Assembly (NCBI GenBank): GCA_022701845.1
Contig: JAKONS010000164.1
Location: 1-6,846 of the forward strand
From: Burkholderiaceae bacterium
GTDB taxonomy: Bacteria; Pseudomonadota; Gammaproteobacteria; Burkholderiales; Burkholderiaceae
DNA: 6,846 nucleotides
Reading direction: 5' to 3'
The notes beneath the pieces were generated by a model. That model did no database searches. It was not told the origin of the DNA and saw nothing but the letters and a program-made list of their open reading frames with translations. This document shows, piece after piece, positions 1 to 6,846 of this stretch. Position 1 is the first letter of the stretch. Each line of letters starts with the position of its first letter. Both the position numbers and the translations under genes were made by a program.

Positions 1-2
1 GC

Positions 3-797
3 GGCCACGACGCCATCGCCAGCCCGAAGCTGGGCCTGGCCTACCTGCTGACGCCGGCGCACGAGCTGTATGCCAACGCCGGCACCGGCTTTCACAGCAA
101 CGATGTGCGCGGCGCCACCATCGCCACTGATCCGCAGACCGGCGACGCGGCGCAGCGGGTGCCGGCGCTGGTCAAGGGCACCGGCTCGGAAGTCGGCTGG
201 CGTTTCCAGCCCGACGAGAACACCACCGCGACGGTCGCGCTGTGGCAGCTGCGGCTGGCGTCGGAACTGGTCTACGTGGGCGATGCCGGCACCACCGAGC
301 CCGGGCGCGCCAGCCGGCGCCGCGGCATCGAGGCCACGTTGCGGCACCGCCTCACCCCGGCCTGGCGGATGGAGCTCGACGCGGCGCTGTCGCGGGCGCG
401 CTTTCGGGGCGAGGCACCGGCCGGCGAGGGCGACTTCGTCGACAACGCGGTCGAGCGGGTGCTGGCCGGCGGCCTGACCTATATCGCCGGGCCGCTGACC
501 GCCTCGCTGCGGCTGCGCTACCTCGGCCCGCGCGCGCTCGACACCACCGACACGGTGCGCTCGCGCGCGGTGACGCTGCTCAACCTGGGCACCCGCTACG
601 CGGTGAACCGCTCGCTGACGCTGGGGGTCGACGTGTTCAACATCGCCGGCCGCAAGGGCAACGACATCGAATATTTCTACGCCTCCTGCAGCGCGCGCGA
701 GGTGGTGGGCGGCACCTGCGGCGGCGGCGTCGACGACCGCCATGTGCATCCGATGGAGCCGCGCACCGTGCGGGTGAGCGCGCGGATGACCTTCTAG
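3..797 (+). CDS. TonB-dependent outer-membrane receptor, C-terminal part (5' truncated)
   Basis: The open frame enters from the left edge and ends at TAG 795-797, giving the last 264 residues of a beta-barrel protein. The fragment starts with SPKLGLAY (residues 7-14) and LYANAGTGFHSND (22-34), the conserved barrel strands of TonB-dependent receptors where an aromatic-rich strand meets a loop. It then shows alternating polar/hydrophobic strands. It ends with HVHPMEPR (247-254) and a final strand finishing in Phe264, the usual C-terminal signal for outer-membrane insertion by the BAM complex. Such receptors import siderophores, cobalamin or other scarce ligands using TonB energy. The plug domain and TonB box lie outside the window, so the substrate cannot be told. 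Two cysteines (229 and 239) sit in what is probably the last extracellular loop. A gap of 76 bases separates it from the next gene. Family certain, substrate unknown. Confidence 0.9.
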   Translation, partial: GHDAIASPKLGLAYLLTPAHELYANAGTGFHSNDVRGATIATDPQTGDAAQRVPALVKGTGSEVGWRFQPDENTTATVALWQLRLASELVYVGDAGTTEPGRASRRRGIEATLRHRLTPAWRMELDAALSRARFRGEAPAGEGDFVDNAVERVLAGGLTYIAGPLTASLRLRYLGPRALDTTDTVRSRAVTLLNLGTRYAVNRSLTLGVDVFNIAGRKGNDIEYFYASCSAREVVGGTCGGGVDDRHVHPMEPRTVRVSARMTF

Positions 798-825
798 CGG
801 GCCCGGCCGCGGCGCGGCGGCCGCC

Positions 826-866
826 ATCGGTTAGCCTTGCCGGCTTTTTCCCGACCGGAAACCGAT
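826..866 (+). terminator. Weak hairpin plus T-run downstream of the receptor gene
   Basis: AGCC (833-836) pairs with GGCT (842-845) across a 5-base loop, and the T-run continues to 849, resembling a minimal intrinsic terminator. The hairpin lies inside a second inverted repeat, ATCGGTT (826-832) with AACCGAT (860-866). The stem is only 4 bp, so termination would be inefficient. It is the only T-run-associated hairpin I see between the receptor and the 161-residue gene. Confidence 0.22.
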
Positions 867-873
867 CGACGCC

Positions 874-1359
874 ATGGACGACTCCACCGAAGACCCGCAA
901 GCCGACATCCGCGAGGACCGCCTCTGGTCGGTCGGCGACTGGACCGCCAAGGTCATCAAGAACGAGGAAGACGACGGCTGGGCGGTCGCCATGACCCGCA
1001 AGGGCGACGCCGAGCCGGCGCTGGTCGGCCCCTGGACCATGGGGCGCGACAAGAAGAACCCCAAGCCGCTCGACACGGCCGCCTTCAACACCCTGGTGAA
1101 GACCGCCGCCGAGATCATCCGCCGCCACGAGCAGCATCTGCACGCCACGCTGCACCGGCAGATCGAGGTCGACTCGGCCCTGGGGCGGGTGTCGGTGATG
1201 CTCGACATCGAACCCGACGAGGACAACCCCAGCGCCGTCCTGAGCGCGCAGGACGCCGGCGGCCAGGAGCTGGCGCGGGTGACGGTGGCGCCGGGCTTCG
1301 TGCTGAACCGGGCCTCGGCGCAGCGCTGGATCGAGGGCGGATTCGCCAAGCCGCGCTGA
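874..1359 (+). CDS. Conserved hypothetical protein, 161 residues
   Basis: I do not recognise a named domain. The protein is soluble, with no signal peptide and no membrane segment. Its N-terminus is very acidic (residues 1-35 are rich in Asp and Glu). A compact middle holds WSVGDW (18-23), GWAVAM (35-40) and GPWTMGRDKKNPKP (52-65). A predicted helix with RRHEQH (83-88) follows, then a beta-rich C-terminal third (96-145). The tryptophan/glycine pattern and the block around GRDKKNPKPLD look like a conserved fold, and I believe similar orphan proteins occur widely in Comamonadaceae; this is from memory. ATG at 874 is chosen because it is the first ATG after the receptor stop and the protein reads as compact from there. 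Only a weak GGAA (857-860) precedes it. It ends 45 bases before dapF. Function unknown. Confidence 0.82.
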   Translation: MDDSTEDPQADIREDRLWSVGDWTAKVIKNEEDDGWAVAMTRKGDAEPALVGPWTMGRDKKNPKPLDTAAFNTLVKTAAEIIRRHEQHLHATLHRQIEVDSALGRVSVMLDIEPDEDNPSAVLSAQDAGGQELARVTVAPGFVLNRASAQRWIEGGFAKPR

Positions 1360-1392
1360 GGCCGGCAGCGCCCGGGCCTTCGCCCCGGCGAC

Positions 1393-1398
1393 GATAAT
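1393..1398 (+). promoter_or_regulatory. Candidate -10 element of dapF, giving a leaderless or near-leaderless start
   Basis: GATAAT (one base from TATAAT) is the only AT-rich hexamer in a GC-rich 45-base gap. It ends 6 bases before the dapF ATG at 1405, so a transcript starting at the usual distance would begin at or next to the A of the start codon. No Shine-Dalgarno sequence precedes dapF, which fits. No convincing -35 is visible at 16-18 bases upstream (about 1370-1375 reads GCCCGG). Confidence 0.4.
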
Positions 1399-1404
1399 TC
1401 GACG

Positions 1405-2307
1405 ATGCAAGTTCCGTTCACCAAGATGCAGGGCGCCGGCAACGATTTCGTGGTGCTCGACGAAACCCGCGGTCTGTTCGACCTCACGCCCGACCGGGTG
1501 CGTTTCCTGGCCGACCGCCATTTCGGTGTCGGCGCCGACCAGGTGCTGACGGTGCGCGCATCGCCCGCGCCGGGCATCGATTTCGAATACCGCATCTTCA
1601 ACTGCGACGGCGGCGAGGTGGAGCAGTGCGGCAACGGCGCGCGCTGCTTCGTGCGCTTCGTGCGCGAGCACGGCCTGACCGACCGCGACCGCATCCGGGT
1701 GCAGACGCTCTCCGGCGTGATCGAGCCGCAGCTCGACGCCGACGGCCGGGTGACGGTCGACATGGGCGCGCCGATCTTCGAGCCCGCGCGGGTGCCGTTC
1801 GACACCGCCGGCCTCACCGCCCAGGCCGAGGACGGCTGGCAGCTGTGGCCGCTGGCGCTCGGCACCGCCGCCGACGACCCGGTGGCGCGGGTGGCGGTGC
1901 TGTCGATGGGCAATCCGCATGCGGTGCTGCGGGTCGACGACGTCGACACCGCGCCGGTGGCGAGTTACGGCCCGGCCATCGAGCTGCATCCGCGCTTTGC
2001 GCAGCGGGTCAACGCCGGCTTCATGCAGATCGTCAGCCGCAGCGCGATCCGTCTGCGGGTGTACGAGCGCGGCGCGGGCGAGACGCTGGCCTGCGGCACC
2101 GGCGCCTGCGCGGCGGTGGTGGCCGGCATCCGCCTCGGGCTGCTCGATGCGCGGGTCGATGTCGACACCCGCGGCGGCCGCCTCACCATCGCCTGGGCCG
2201 GCGGCGATGCGCCGGTCGCCATGACCGGCCCGGCCGTCACCGTTTTCGAGGGCAGCATCGAGGTGCCCGACACCTTCCCCCTGGCCGCCACCCGAGCTTC
2301 CACATGA
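1405..2307 (+). CDS. dapF: Diaminopimelate epimerase
   Basis: DapF interconverts LL- and meso-2,6-diaminopimelate in the cytosol without a cofactor. This supplies meso-DAP for peptidoglycan and the immediate precursor of lysine. The N-terminal KMQGAGNDF (7-15) is the family signature. Both catalytic cysteines of the two-base mechanism are present: Cys75 in [10 protein letters not shown] (73-82) and Cys230 in ACGTGAC (229-235). Substrate-binding elements are GVGADQ (41-46), NPHAV (170-174), Asn203 in RVNAGF and ERGAGET (221-227). The 300 residues are slightly longer than E. coli DapF (about 274), mainly through loops near 136-160. The position before DGGE is Cys67, where many homologues have Ala. 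The start at [15 protein letters not shown] matches the family start. The stop overlaps the next gene by 4 bases (ATGA), so the two are probably co-transcribed and translationally coupled. Confidence 0.97.
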   Translation: MQVPFTKMQGAGNDFVVLDETRGLFDLTPDRVRFLADRHFGVGADQVLTVRASPAPGIDFEYRIFNCDGGEVEQCGNGARCFVRFVREHGLTDRDRIRVQTLSGVIEPQLDADGRVTVDMGAPIFEPARVPFDTAGLTAQAEDGWQLWPLALGTAADDPVARVAVLSMGNPHAVLRVDDVDTAPVASYGPAIELHPRFAQRVNAGFMQIVSRSAIRLRVYERGAGETLACGTGACAAVVAGIRLGLLDARVDVDTRGGRLTIAWAGGDAPVAMTGPAVTVFEGSIEVPDTFPLAATRAST

Positions 2308-3014
2308 CCCTTCCGACCCCTCCCTCCGGCCTGCCGGACGCCGCCGCCGTGCCGCCGATCACCGAAGACGACATCGTCGACTACCTGCTCAACACCCCCG
2401 AGTTCTTCGATCGCCATGCCGAGATGCTGACCTCGGTGCAGTTCGCCAGCCCGCACGGCGGCCGCGCCATCGGCCTGCAGGAACGCCAGGCCGGCATGCT
2501 GCGCGAGAAGATCAAGGCGCTGGAGCAGCGGGTGATGCAGATGGTGCGCCACGGCCACGAGAACACCGCCATCGCCGACCGGCTGCACCGCTGGGCGCTG
2601 GCGCTCGTCGCCACCGCCGATCCGGCCGATCTGCCGGCGCGCGCGGTGGAGGCGGCGAAGGAACAGTTCGCGGTGCCGCAGGCGGCGCTGCGGGTGTGGG
2701 GCGTGGCGCCCGGCCACCGGCTGGCGGCGTTCGCCCGCGATCCGGGCGAAGAGCTGCGCACCTTCGCCGCCTCGCTCGGCGAGCCCTATTGCGGACCGAA
2801 CCGCGGCTTCGACGCGGTGCGCCTGCTCGACCGTCCGGAAGAAGCCGTGTCGCTGGCGCTGATGCCGCTGCGCGCGCCCGACGGCGGCGCCTGCTTCGGC
2901 CTGCTGGTGCTCGCCTCCGACGACGCCGCCCGTTTCGACGCCGGCATGGGCACCGATTTCCTGCAGCGCATGGCGGCCATCGCGGCCGCGGCGCTGGGCC
3001 GGCTGCGCGGCTGA
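2304..3014 (+). CDS. DUF484 family protein, YigA-like
   Basis: This 236-residue cytosolic protein belongs to the DUF484 family, which includes E. coli YigA (about 235 residues). Biochemical function is not established. The N-terminal family motif is seen in [20 protein letters not shown] (23-42). It is followed by an ERQ motif (60-62) and a coiled-coil-like helix [22 protein letters not shown] (66-87). Residues about 100-232 form a GAF-like domain, with the typical closing helix [18 protein letters not shown] (217-234). The start codon at 2304 overlaps the dapF stop as ATGA, so the start is well fixed. xerC begins one base after its stop. The order dapF-DUF484-xerC is the same as dapF-yigA-xerC in E. 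coli, which supports a conserved transcription unit and a possible link to XerC or to envelope/division functions; that link is inference. No ribosome-binding site is obvious. Confidence 0.93.
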   Translation: MTLPTPPSGLPDAAAVPPITEDDIVDYLLNTPEFFDRHAEMLTSVQFASPHGGRAIGLQERQAGMLREKIKALEQRVMQMVRHGHENTAIADRLHRWALALVATADPADLPARAVEAAKEQFAVPQAALRVWGVAPGHRLAAFARDPGEELRTFAASLGEPYCGPNRGFDAVRLLDRPEEAVSLALMPLRAPDGGACFGLLVLASDDAARFDAGMGTDFLQRMAAIAAAALGRLRG

Positions 3015-3015
3015 C

Positions 3016-4029
3016 ATGGCGGCGGCCGACGACGCCCTGGCCGAGCGCGCGGACGCGCCCGCGCCGGTGTCGCCGCTGGTGGCGCGCTACCTCGACCATG
3101 TGCGCTTCGAAAAGCGGCTGGCCGAACGCACCGCCATCCTCTACAGCCTCGACCTGCAGAAGCTGCAGGCCGCCTGCGACGCCGCCGGCGTGGCGATCGA
3201 GGCGGCCCACCAGGCGCATATCCGCCGCTTCGTCTCGCAGATGCATGCCGGCGGCCGCAGCGCCCGCGGCATCGCGCTGGTGCTGTCGGGCTGGCGCGGT
3301 TTCTATGCCTGGCTCGGCCAGCAGGGGCTGATCGCGCAGAACCCGGCCGCCCAGGTGCGTGCGCCGAAAGCGCCCAAGCCGTTGCCGAAGGCGCTCGGCG
3401 TGGACGAGGCGGCGCAGCTCGCCGACTTCGTCGCGCCGCCCGAGGCGGTCGGCAGCGAGCAGGACGCCTGGCTCGACCAGCGCGACGCGGCCATGGTCGA
3501 GCTGTTCTACGGCTGCGGCCTGCGGCTGGCCGAGCTGGTGGGGCTCGATGCCGCCGGCACAGCCGCCGGCCAGCAGGCGGGCCACGGCTGGGTCGACCTG
3601 CAGGAAGGCATGGTCCATGTGCGCGGCAAGGGCAGCAAGTGGCGCGTGGTGCCGATCGCCGGCAAGGCCGCCGAGGCGGTCGCGCTCTGGCTGCCGGTGC
3701 GCGCCAGCGTGCTGCCGGCCGACGCGCTGTCGCAGACGGCGATGTTCCCCGGCCGCCGCGGCACCCGGCTGACGCCGCAGGCGGTGTGGCAGCGGCTGCG
3801 GGCGCGCAGCGCGGCCGCCGGGCTGGCCGCGCCGGTGCATCCGCACATGCTGCGGCATTCCTACGCCAGCCACCTGCTGCAGTCCAGCGGCGATCTGCGT
3901 GGGGTGCAGGAGCTGCTGGGCCATGAAAACATCGCCACCACGCAGGTCTACACCCGGCTCGATTTCCAGCATCTCGCGCAGGTCTACGACGCTGCGCATC
4001 CCCGCGCCAAAAGCAGGCGCGGCCCTTGA
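3016..4029 (+). CDS. xerC: Site-specific tyrosine recombinase XerC
   Basis: XerC acts with XerD at the chromosomal dif site to resolve dimers before division, under FtsK control. All six active-site residues are present: Arg170 (GCGLR), Lys205 (RGKGSK), His277 and Arg280 (HPHMLRH), His303 (LGHENIATT) and the nucleophile Tyr312 (VYTRLDF). The tail LDFQHLAQVYDAAHPRAK (315-332) is diagnostic of XerC rather than XerD or phage integrases. The N-terminal SAM-like core-binding domain covers about 19-113. The protein has 337 residues against 298 in E. coli. The extra length is an Ala-rich N-terminal extension and two inserts, at about 139-152 (before the catalytic domain helix with Arg170) and about 179-193 (before the beta-hairpin). 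It starts one base after the DUF484 stop and lacks a Shine-Dalgarno, so it probably depends on upstream translation. No dif site is visible here. Confidence 0.96.
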   Translation: MAAADDALAERADAPAPVSPLVARYLDHVRFEKRLAERTAILYSLDLQKLQAACDAAGVAIEAAHQAHIRRFVSQMHAGGRSARGIALVLSGWRGFYAWLGQQGLIAQNPAAQVRAPKAPKPLPKALGVDEAAQLADFVAPPEAVGSEQDAWLDQRDAAMVELFYGCGLRLAELVGLDAAGTAAGQQAGHGWVDLQEGMVHVRGKGSKWRVVPIAGKAAEAVALWLPVRASVLPADALSQTAMFPGRRGTRLTPQAVWQRLRARSAAAGLAAPVHPHMLRHSYASHLLQSSGDLRGVQELLGHENIATTQVYTRLDFQHLAQVYDAAHPRAKSRRGP

Positions 4030-4075
4030 GTTCCCGCTTTCCCCCGCGGTGGCCGACGACGCCACCCGCCGTGAC

Positions 4076-5278
<1,203 letters not shown>

Positions 5279-5294
5279 CCGGCACGCGGGCGCT

Positions 5295-6377
5295 CTAGCG
5301 GCTGCGCTTGTCCAGCAGCGCGACGCAGCGGCGGCGGGCGTCCCGGTTGTCCGGGTCGTGCAGGTAGAGCGGCGGCGCGCCCCGCACGGCGCGTTCGCGG
5401 TCGATCAGGTCGCCACGGGTCAGGGGCATGCCGGAGGCGCGCAGGCGCCGCACGTCGGCCGGCTGGAGGCGGCGGTTCTGCTGCAGGGTTTCCTGCAGGC
5501 TGGCGGTGTAGGCCGGCAGGCCCATGACCAGGTTGCAGAGTTGCGGGTCGGAGGCGCAGGCGCCGGCCGCGTCCCGCCCGTTGACCGCCAGCGTCCAGTC
5601 GGCGCCCGCGTTGATCAGCAGGGCGGCGCACTGGCGCAGCGTCGCGCTGTCGCGGTCTCCGGCCTGCCGCACCAGTTCGTACAGGGGGTAGTCGCCGTAG
5701 TCGTCCTGCGCGTTCACGTCGCCCGCATGGCGCAACAGGCGCGCCAGCGTCCCGGGGTCGGCCCCGCGTGCCGCCGCGTGCAGCGCGGTGCGCCCGCGCA
5801 GGCTGCGCGCGGTCACCGCGGCCGGACAGATGTCCAGCAGCAGGTCCAGCATGGCCGGCTGGCCCGGCATGCGGGTGGACGCGAGGGTCAGGACGGGCGG
5901 GGGCAGTTCGGGATCGTTGGCGGTGAAGATCGCCTCGGCATCCTCCGGCGACAGCGACAGCAGCACCCGGCGGAATGCGGCTTCGCCCCGATGGATGACA
6001 GCGGGCAGGCTGTCGAAGATTCGCTGCTGCTCCGGTGTGAGGGGCGGCCGCCCCGGCACCGCGTGCGGTTTCCGCGTGTTGTTCCGGGCGTCGACATCGC
6101 GCTCGCCGATCAGCGGCGCCCGGTCGTCGATGGCTGCCGCCTCCTCGTCGGCCGGGGCGGGGCCGGCGGCGAAATCGTGCGGACTGGCCGCCGCGACGGT
6201 GCCGGCGCCGAGCCAGACGATCGGTGGCGACCGGCTTGCTTCCGGTGCCGGGCTGTCCGGGGAGGCGATGGCGGGCGGGGTGGTGGTGGTGGTGGTGTTA
6301 GCGGCGTCGTCGCGGAGACGGGTGGACCGGGGAACGACCGGGGAGGTCGACGGAATGCGGGTGGCGTCGCGGAGCAT
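5295..6377 (-). CDS. Ankyrin-repeat protein with long disordered N-terminus; possible secreted effector
   Basis: The 360-residue protein has two parts. Residues 1-110 are low in structure and rich in Pro, Ser, Thr and Ala, with a run of six Thr (28-33). Residues about 113-310 are helical and contain ankyrin-type repeats. The clearest repeat is 194-226 (RGRTALHAAARG, then DVNAQDD). A second is 227-263 (YGDYPLYELV, then LLINAGADWTL). Degenerate repeats flank these at about 161-190 and 265-290. There is no Sec signal and no membrane segment. ATG 6377 is the first start: an in-frame stop lies at 6411-6413 and no other Met occurs before residue 170. It is transcribed opposite to all neighbours, convergent with rlmI and divergent from the CobW-type gene. 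Ankyrin repeats mediate protein binding. The disordered N-terminus and a PIP-like element upstream suggest a type III effector, but Asp4 is atypical for such signals. It could equally be an intracellular binding protein. Function not established. Confidence 0.85.
   Translation of the reverse strand: MLRDATRIPSTSPVVPRSTRLRDDAANTTTTTTPPAIASPDSPAPEASRSPPIVWLGAGTVAAASPHDFAAGPAPADEEAAAIDDRAPLIGERDVDARNNTRKPHAVPGRPPLTPEQQRIFDSLPAVIHRGEAAFRRVLLSLSPEDAEAIFTANDPELPPPVLTLASTRMPGQPAMLDLLLDICPAAVTARSLRGRTALHAAARGADPGTLARLLRHAGDVNAQDDYGDYPLYELVRQAGDRDSATLRQCAALLINAGADWTLAVNGRDAAGACASDPQLCNLVMGLPAYTASLQETLQQNRRLQPADVRRLRASGMPLTRGDLIDRERAVRGAPPLYLHDPDNRDARRRCVALLDKRSR
6279..6296 (-). repeat. Trinucleotide microsatellite, six ACC codons
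   Basis: Six perfect GGT units on the plus strand read as six consecutive ACC threonine codons (Thr28-33) in the ankyrin gene. Slippage would change the protein by whole residues without a frameshift. The tract lies in the disordered N-terminal region, where length change should be tolerated. Confidence 0.85.
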
Positions 6378-6407
6378 GGCGGGCAGTCGGGTTGCGAAGG
6401 GCCGGCC

Positions 6408-6413
6408 AATCTA
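6408..6413 (-). promoter_or_regulatory. Candidate -10 box for the ankyrin gene
   Basis: On the minus strand this reads TAGATT, matching the YANNNT -10 consensus described for HrpX/HrpB-regulated genes. It lies exactly 30 bases downstream of the PIP-like element at 6444-6468. It would place the transcript start near 6401, about 24 bases before ATG 6377. It is a loose consensus, so the weight comes only from the spacing. Confidence 0.3.
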
Positions 6414-6432
6414 GGGCGGCCCGGCCGGGGCA

Positions 6433-6461
6433 TGCGGCCGATACGGAAACCATCGGCCGCA
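6433..6461. repeat. Perfect inverted repeat, 10-bp arms with 9-base spacer
   Basis: TGCGGCCGAT (6433-6442) and ATCGGCCGCA (6452-6461) are exact reverse complements separated by 9 bases. Allowing one extra A, CAT/ATG extends the pairing outward. No T-run follows on either strand, so it is not an intrinsic terminator. Its position in the divergent gap between the ankyrin gene and the CobW-type GTPase gene fits an operator or a protein-binding dyad. The GC-rich background makes short palindromes common, but 10 exact base pairs is longer than the others in this window that I noticed. Confidence 0.6.
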
Positions 6462-6468
6462 ATGCGAA
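6444..6468 (-). promoter_or_regulatory. Imperfect PIP-box-like element upstream of the ankyrin gene
   Basis: Reading toward the ankyrin gene, the sequence is TTCGC, 15 bases, then TTCCG. The plant-inducible-promoter consensus for HrpX/HrpB-type AraC regulators is TTCGB-N15-TTCGB, so the first half matches and the second half has a single mismatch in its TTCG core. A YANNNT box follows at the canonical 30 bases. It overlaps the inverted repeat at 6433-6461, which may be the real functional site instead. No hrp gene is present in the window, so a regulator is not shown. Confidence 0.25.
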
Positions 6469-6566
6469 ACCGCTTCCCGCAGGTCAGAAAAAAGCAGGAG
6501 CCGGCCAGGGCTTGACGGCCTCGCTAAACTGTTCGTTTGCCTTTTTCAGGCGGCTGCCACAGCCCC

Positions 6567-6571
6567 AGGGA
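6567..6571 (+). promoter_or_regulatory. Ribosome-binding site of the CobW-type GTPase gene
   Basis: AGGGA lies 9 bases before ATG 6581. It is the clearest Shine-Dalgarno-like sequence before any start in this window and supports that start codon. Confidence 0.5.
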
Positions 6572-6580
6572 CCCGATTCC

Positions 6581-6846
6581 ATGAGCCTCATTCCCGCCAC
6601 CATCCTCACCGGCTTTCTCGGTTCGGGGAAAACGACGCTGCTCAAGCGCCTGCTGTCCGAGAACCACGGCATGAAGATCGCCGTGATCGAAAACGAGTTC
6701 GGCGAAGAGAACATCGACAGCGACATCCTGGTCACCGAAAGCACCGAGCAGATCGTGCAGATGAGCAACGGCTGCGTCTGCTGCACCATCCGCGAGGACC
6801 TGCGCGAAGCCCTGCAGCTGCTGGCGGCCAAGAAGCGCAAGGGCCT
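6581..6846 (+). CDS. COG0523 / CobW-family GTP-binding protein, N-terminal part (3' truncated)
   Basis: The frame from ATG 6581 is open to the right edge, giving 88 complete residues of a G3E-family GTPase. Walker A is GFLGSGKT (11-18) with Lys17, the switch region is ENEFGE (37-42), and the metal-binding motif CVCC is at 65-68 inside MSNGCVCCTIREDL. The CxCC motif defines the COG0523 group (CobW, YjiA, ZNG1-like, nitrile hydratase activators). These proteins hydrolyse GTP to deliver or handle metals such as zinc or cobalt. Which subfamily cannot be decided without the C-terminal domain. The AGGGA ribosome-binding site and the immediate family-typical start IPATILTGFLGSGKTT support the start. 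No Zur-type operator is visible upstream. In related genomes such a gene is, as I recall, often followed by dksA; that lies outside the window. Confidence 0.93.
   Translation, partial: MSLIPATILTGFLGSGKTTLLKRLLSENHGMKIAVIENEFGEENIDSDILVTESTEQIVQMSNGCVCCTIREDLREALQLLAAKKRKG

Noticed and set aside
1371..1390. GC hairpin between the 161-residue gene and dapF as a terminator.
   Set aside because: CCGGG (1372-1376) can pair with CCCGG (1384-1388), but the stem is short with no T-run, and such pairings are expected in this base composition.
637..1989. A 450-codon open frame on the minus strand, plus a 372-codon one at 831-1949.
   Set aside because: They run antisense through the 161-residue gene and dapF. 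The translations are low-complexity Arg/His/Ala-rich with no domain, typical of shadow frames in GC-rich DNA.
6399..6429. GGCCGGCC and CCCGGCCGGG palindromes next to the dyad.
   Set aside because: They consist only of G and C in a GC-rich region and are likely chance. They could also be part of one larger structured element, but nothing else supports that.
5358..6515. A 385-codon plus-strand open frame opposite the ankyrin gene.
   Set aside because: The minus-strand frame contains recognisable ankyrin repeats. The plus frame is Gly/Arg/Ala-rich without any family signature.
6512..6540. TTGACG (6512-6517) as a -35 box for the CobW-type gene.
   Set aside because: No acceptable -10 lies 15-19 bases downstream (the region reads around GTTTGC), and the nearby TAAACT (6525-6530) is only 7 bases away. 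A promoter must exist here, but I cannot place it.
6482..6580. Possible Zur operator upstream of the COG0523 gene.
   Set aside because: No AT-rich palindrome of the GTTATA/TATAAC type is present. Zinc regulation is not supported by the sequence.

Overview
The window is very GC-rich and densely coding. It looks like chromosomal DNA of a betaproteobacterium, order Burkholderiales and most likely a Comamonadaceae-type genome. That placement rests on the style of the proteins (the XerC C-terminus, DapF, the conserved 161-residue protein) and the dapF / DUF484 / xerC gene order. It is an inference from memory, not a search result.

Layout. The left edge carries the last 264 residues of a TonB-dependent outer-membrane receptor (to 797, +). 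Next comes an uncharacterised acidic 161-residue protein (874-1359, +). A tight co-directional block follows: dapF (1405-2307), a DUF484/YigA-like gene starting on a 4-base ATGA overlap (2304-3014), and xerC starting one base later (3016-4029). This is the same dapF-yigA-xerC order known from E. coli. An rlmI-type 23S rRNA cytosine methyltransferase (4076-5278) follows after 46 bases, in the place where E. coli has yigB. An ankyrin-repeat protein with a long disordered N-terminus lies on the opposite strand (5295-6377), convergent with rlmI. A 203-base divergent intergenic region separates it from the start of a COG0523/CobW-family metal-related GTPase (6581 to the right edge, truncated).

Function. 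The core block is housekeeping: cell-wall/lysine precursor synthesis (DapF), chromosome dimer resolution (XerC) and ribosome modification (RlmI-like). The accessory parts are the TonB receptor fragment and the ankyrin gene. The most interesting stretch is the divergent region 6378-6580. It holds a 10-bp-arm perfect dyad (6433-6461) and, reading toward the ankyrin gene, a one-mismatch PIP-box-like element. That element has a YANNNT -10-like box at the canonical 30-base distance. Together with the Ser/Thr/Pro-rich N-terminus, this makes the ankyrin protein a testable, unproven candidate for a secreted (type III) effector.

No tRNA, rRNA, CRISPR array, insertion sequence or phage gene was seen. 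I did not find an undescribed multi-gene system; the ankyrin gene and its control region are the only parts I would call potentially new.
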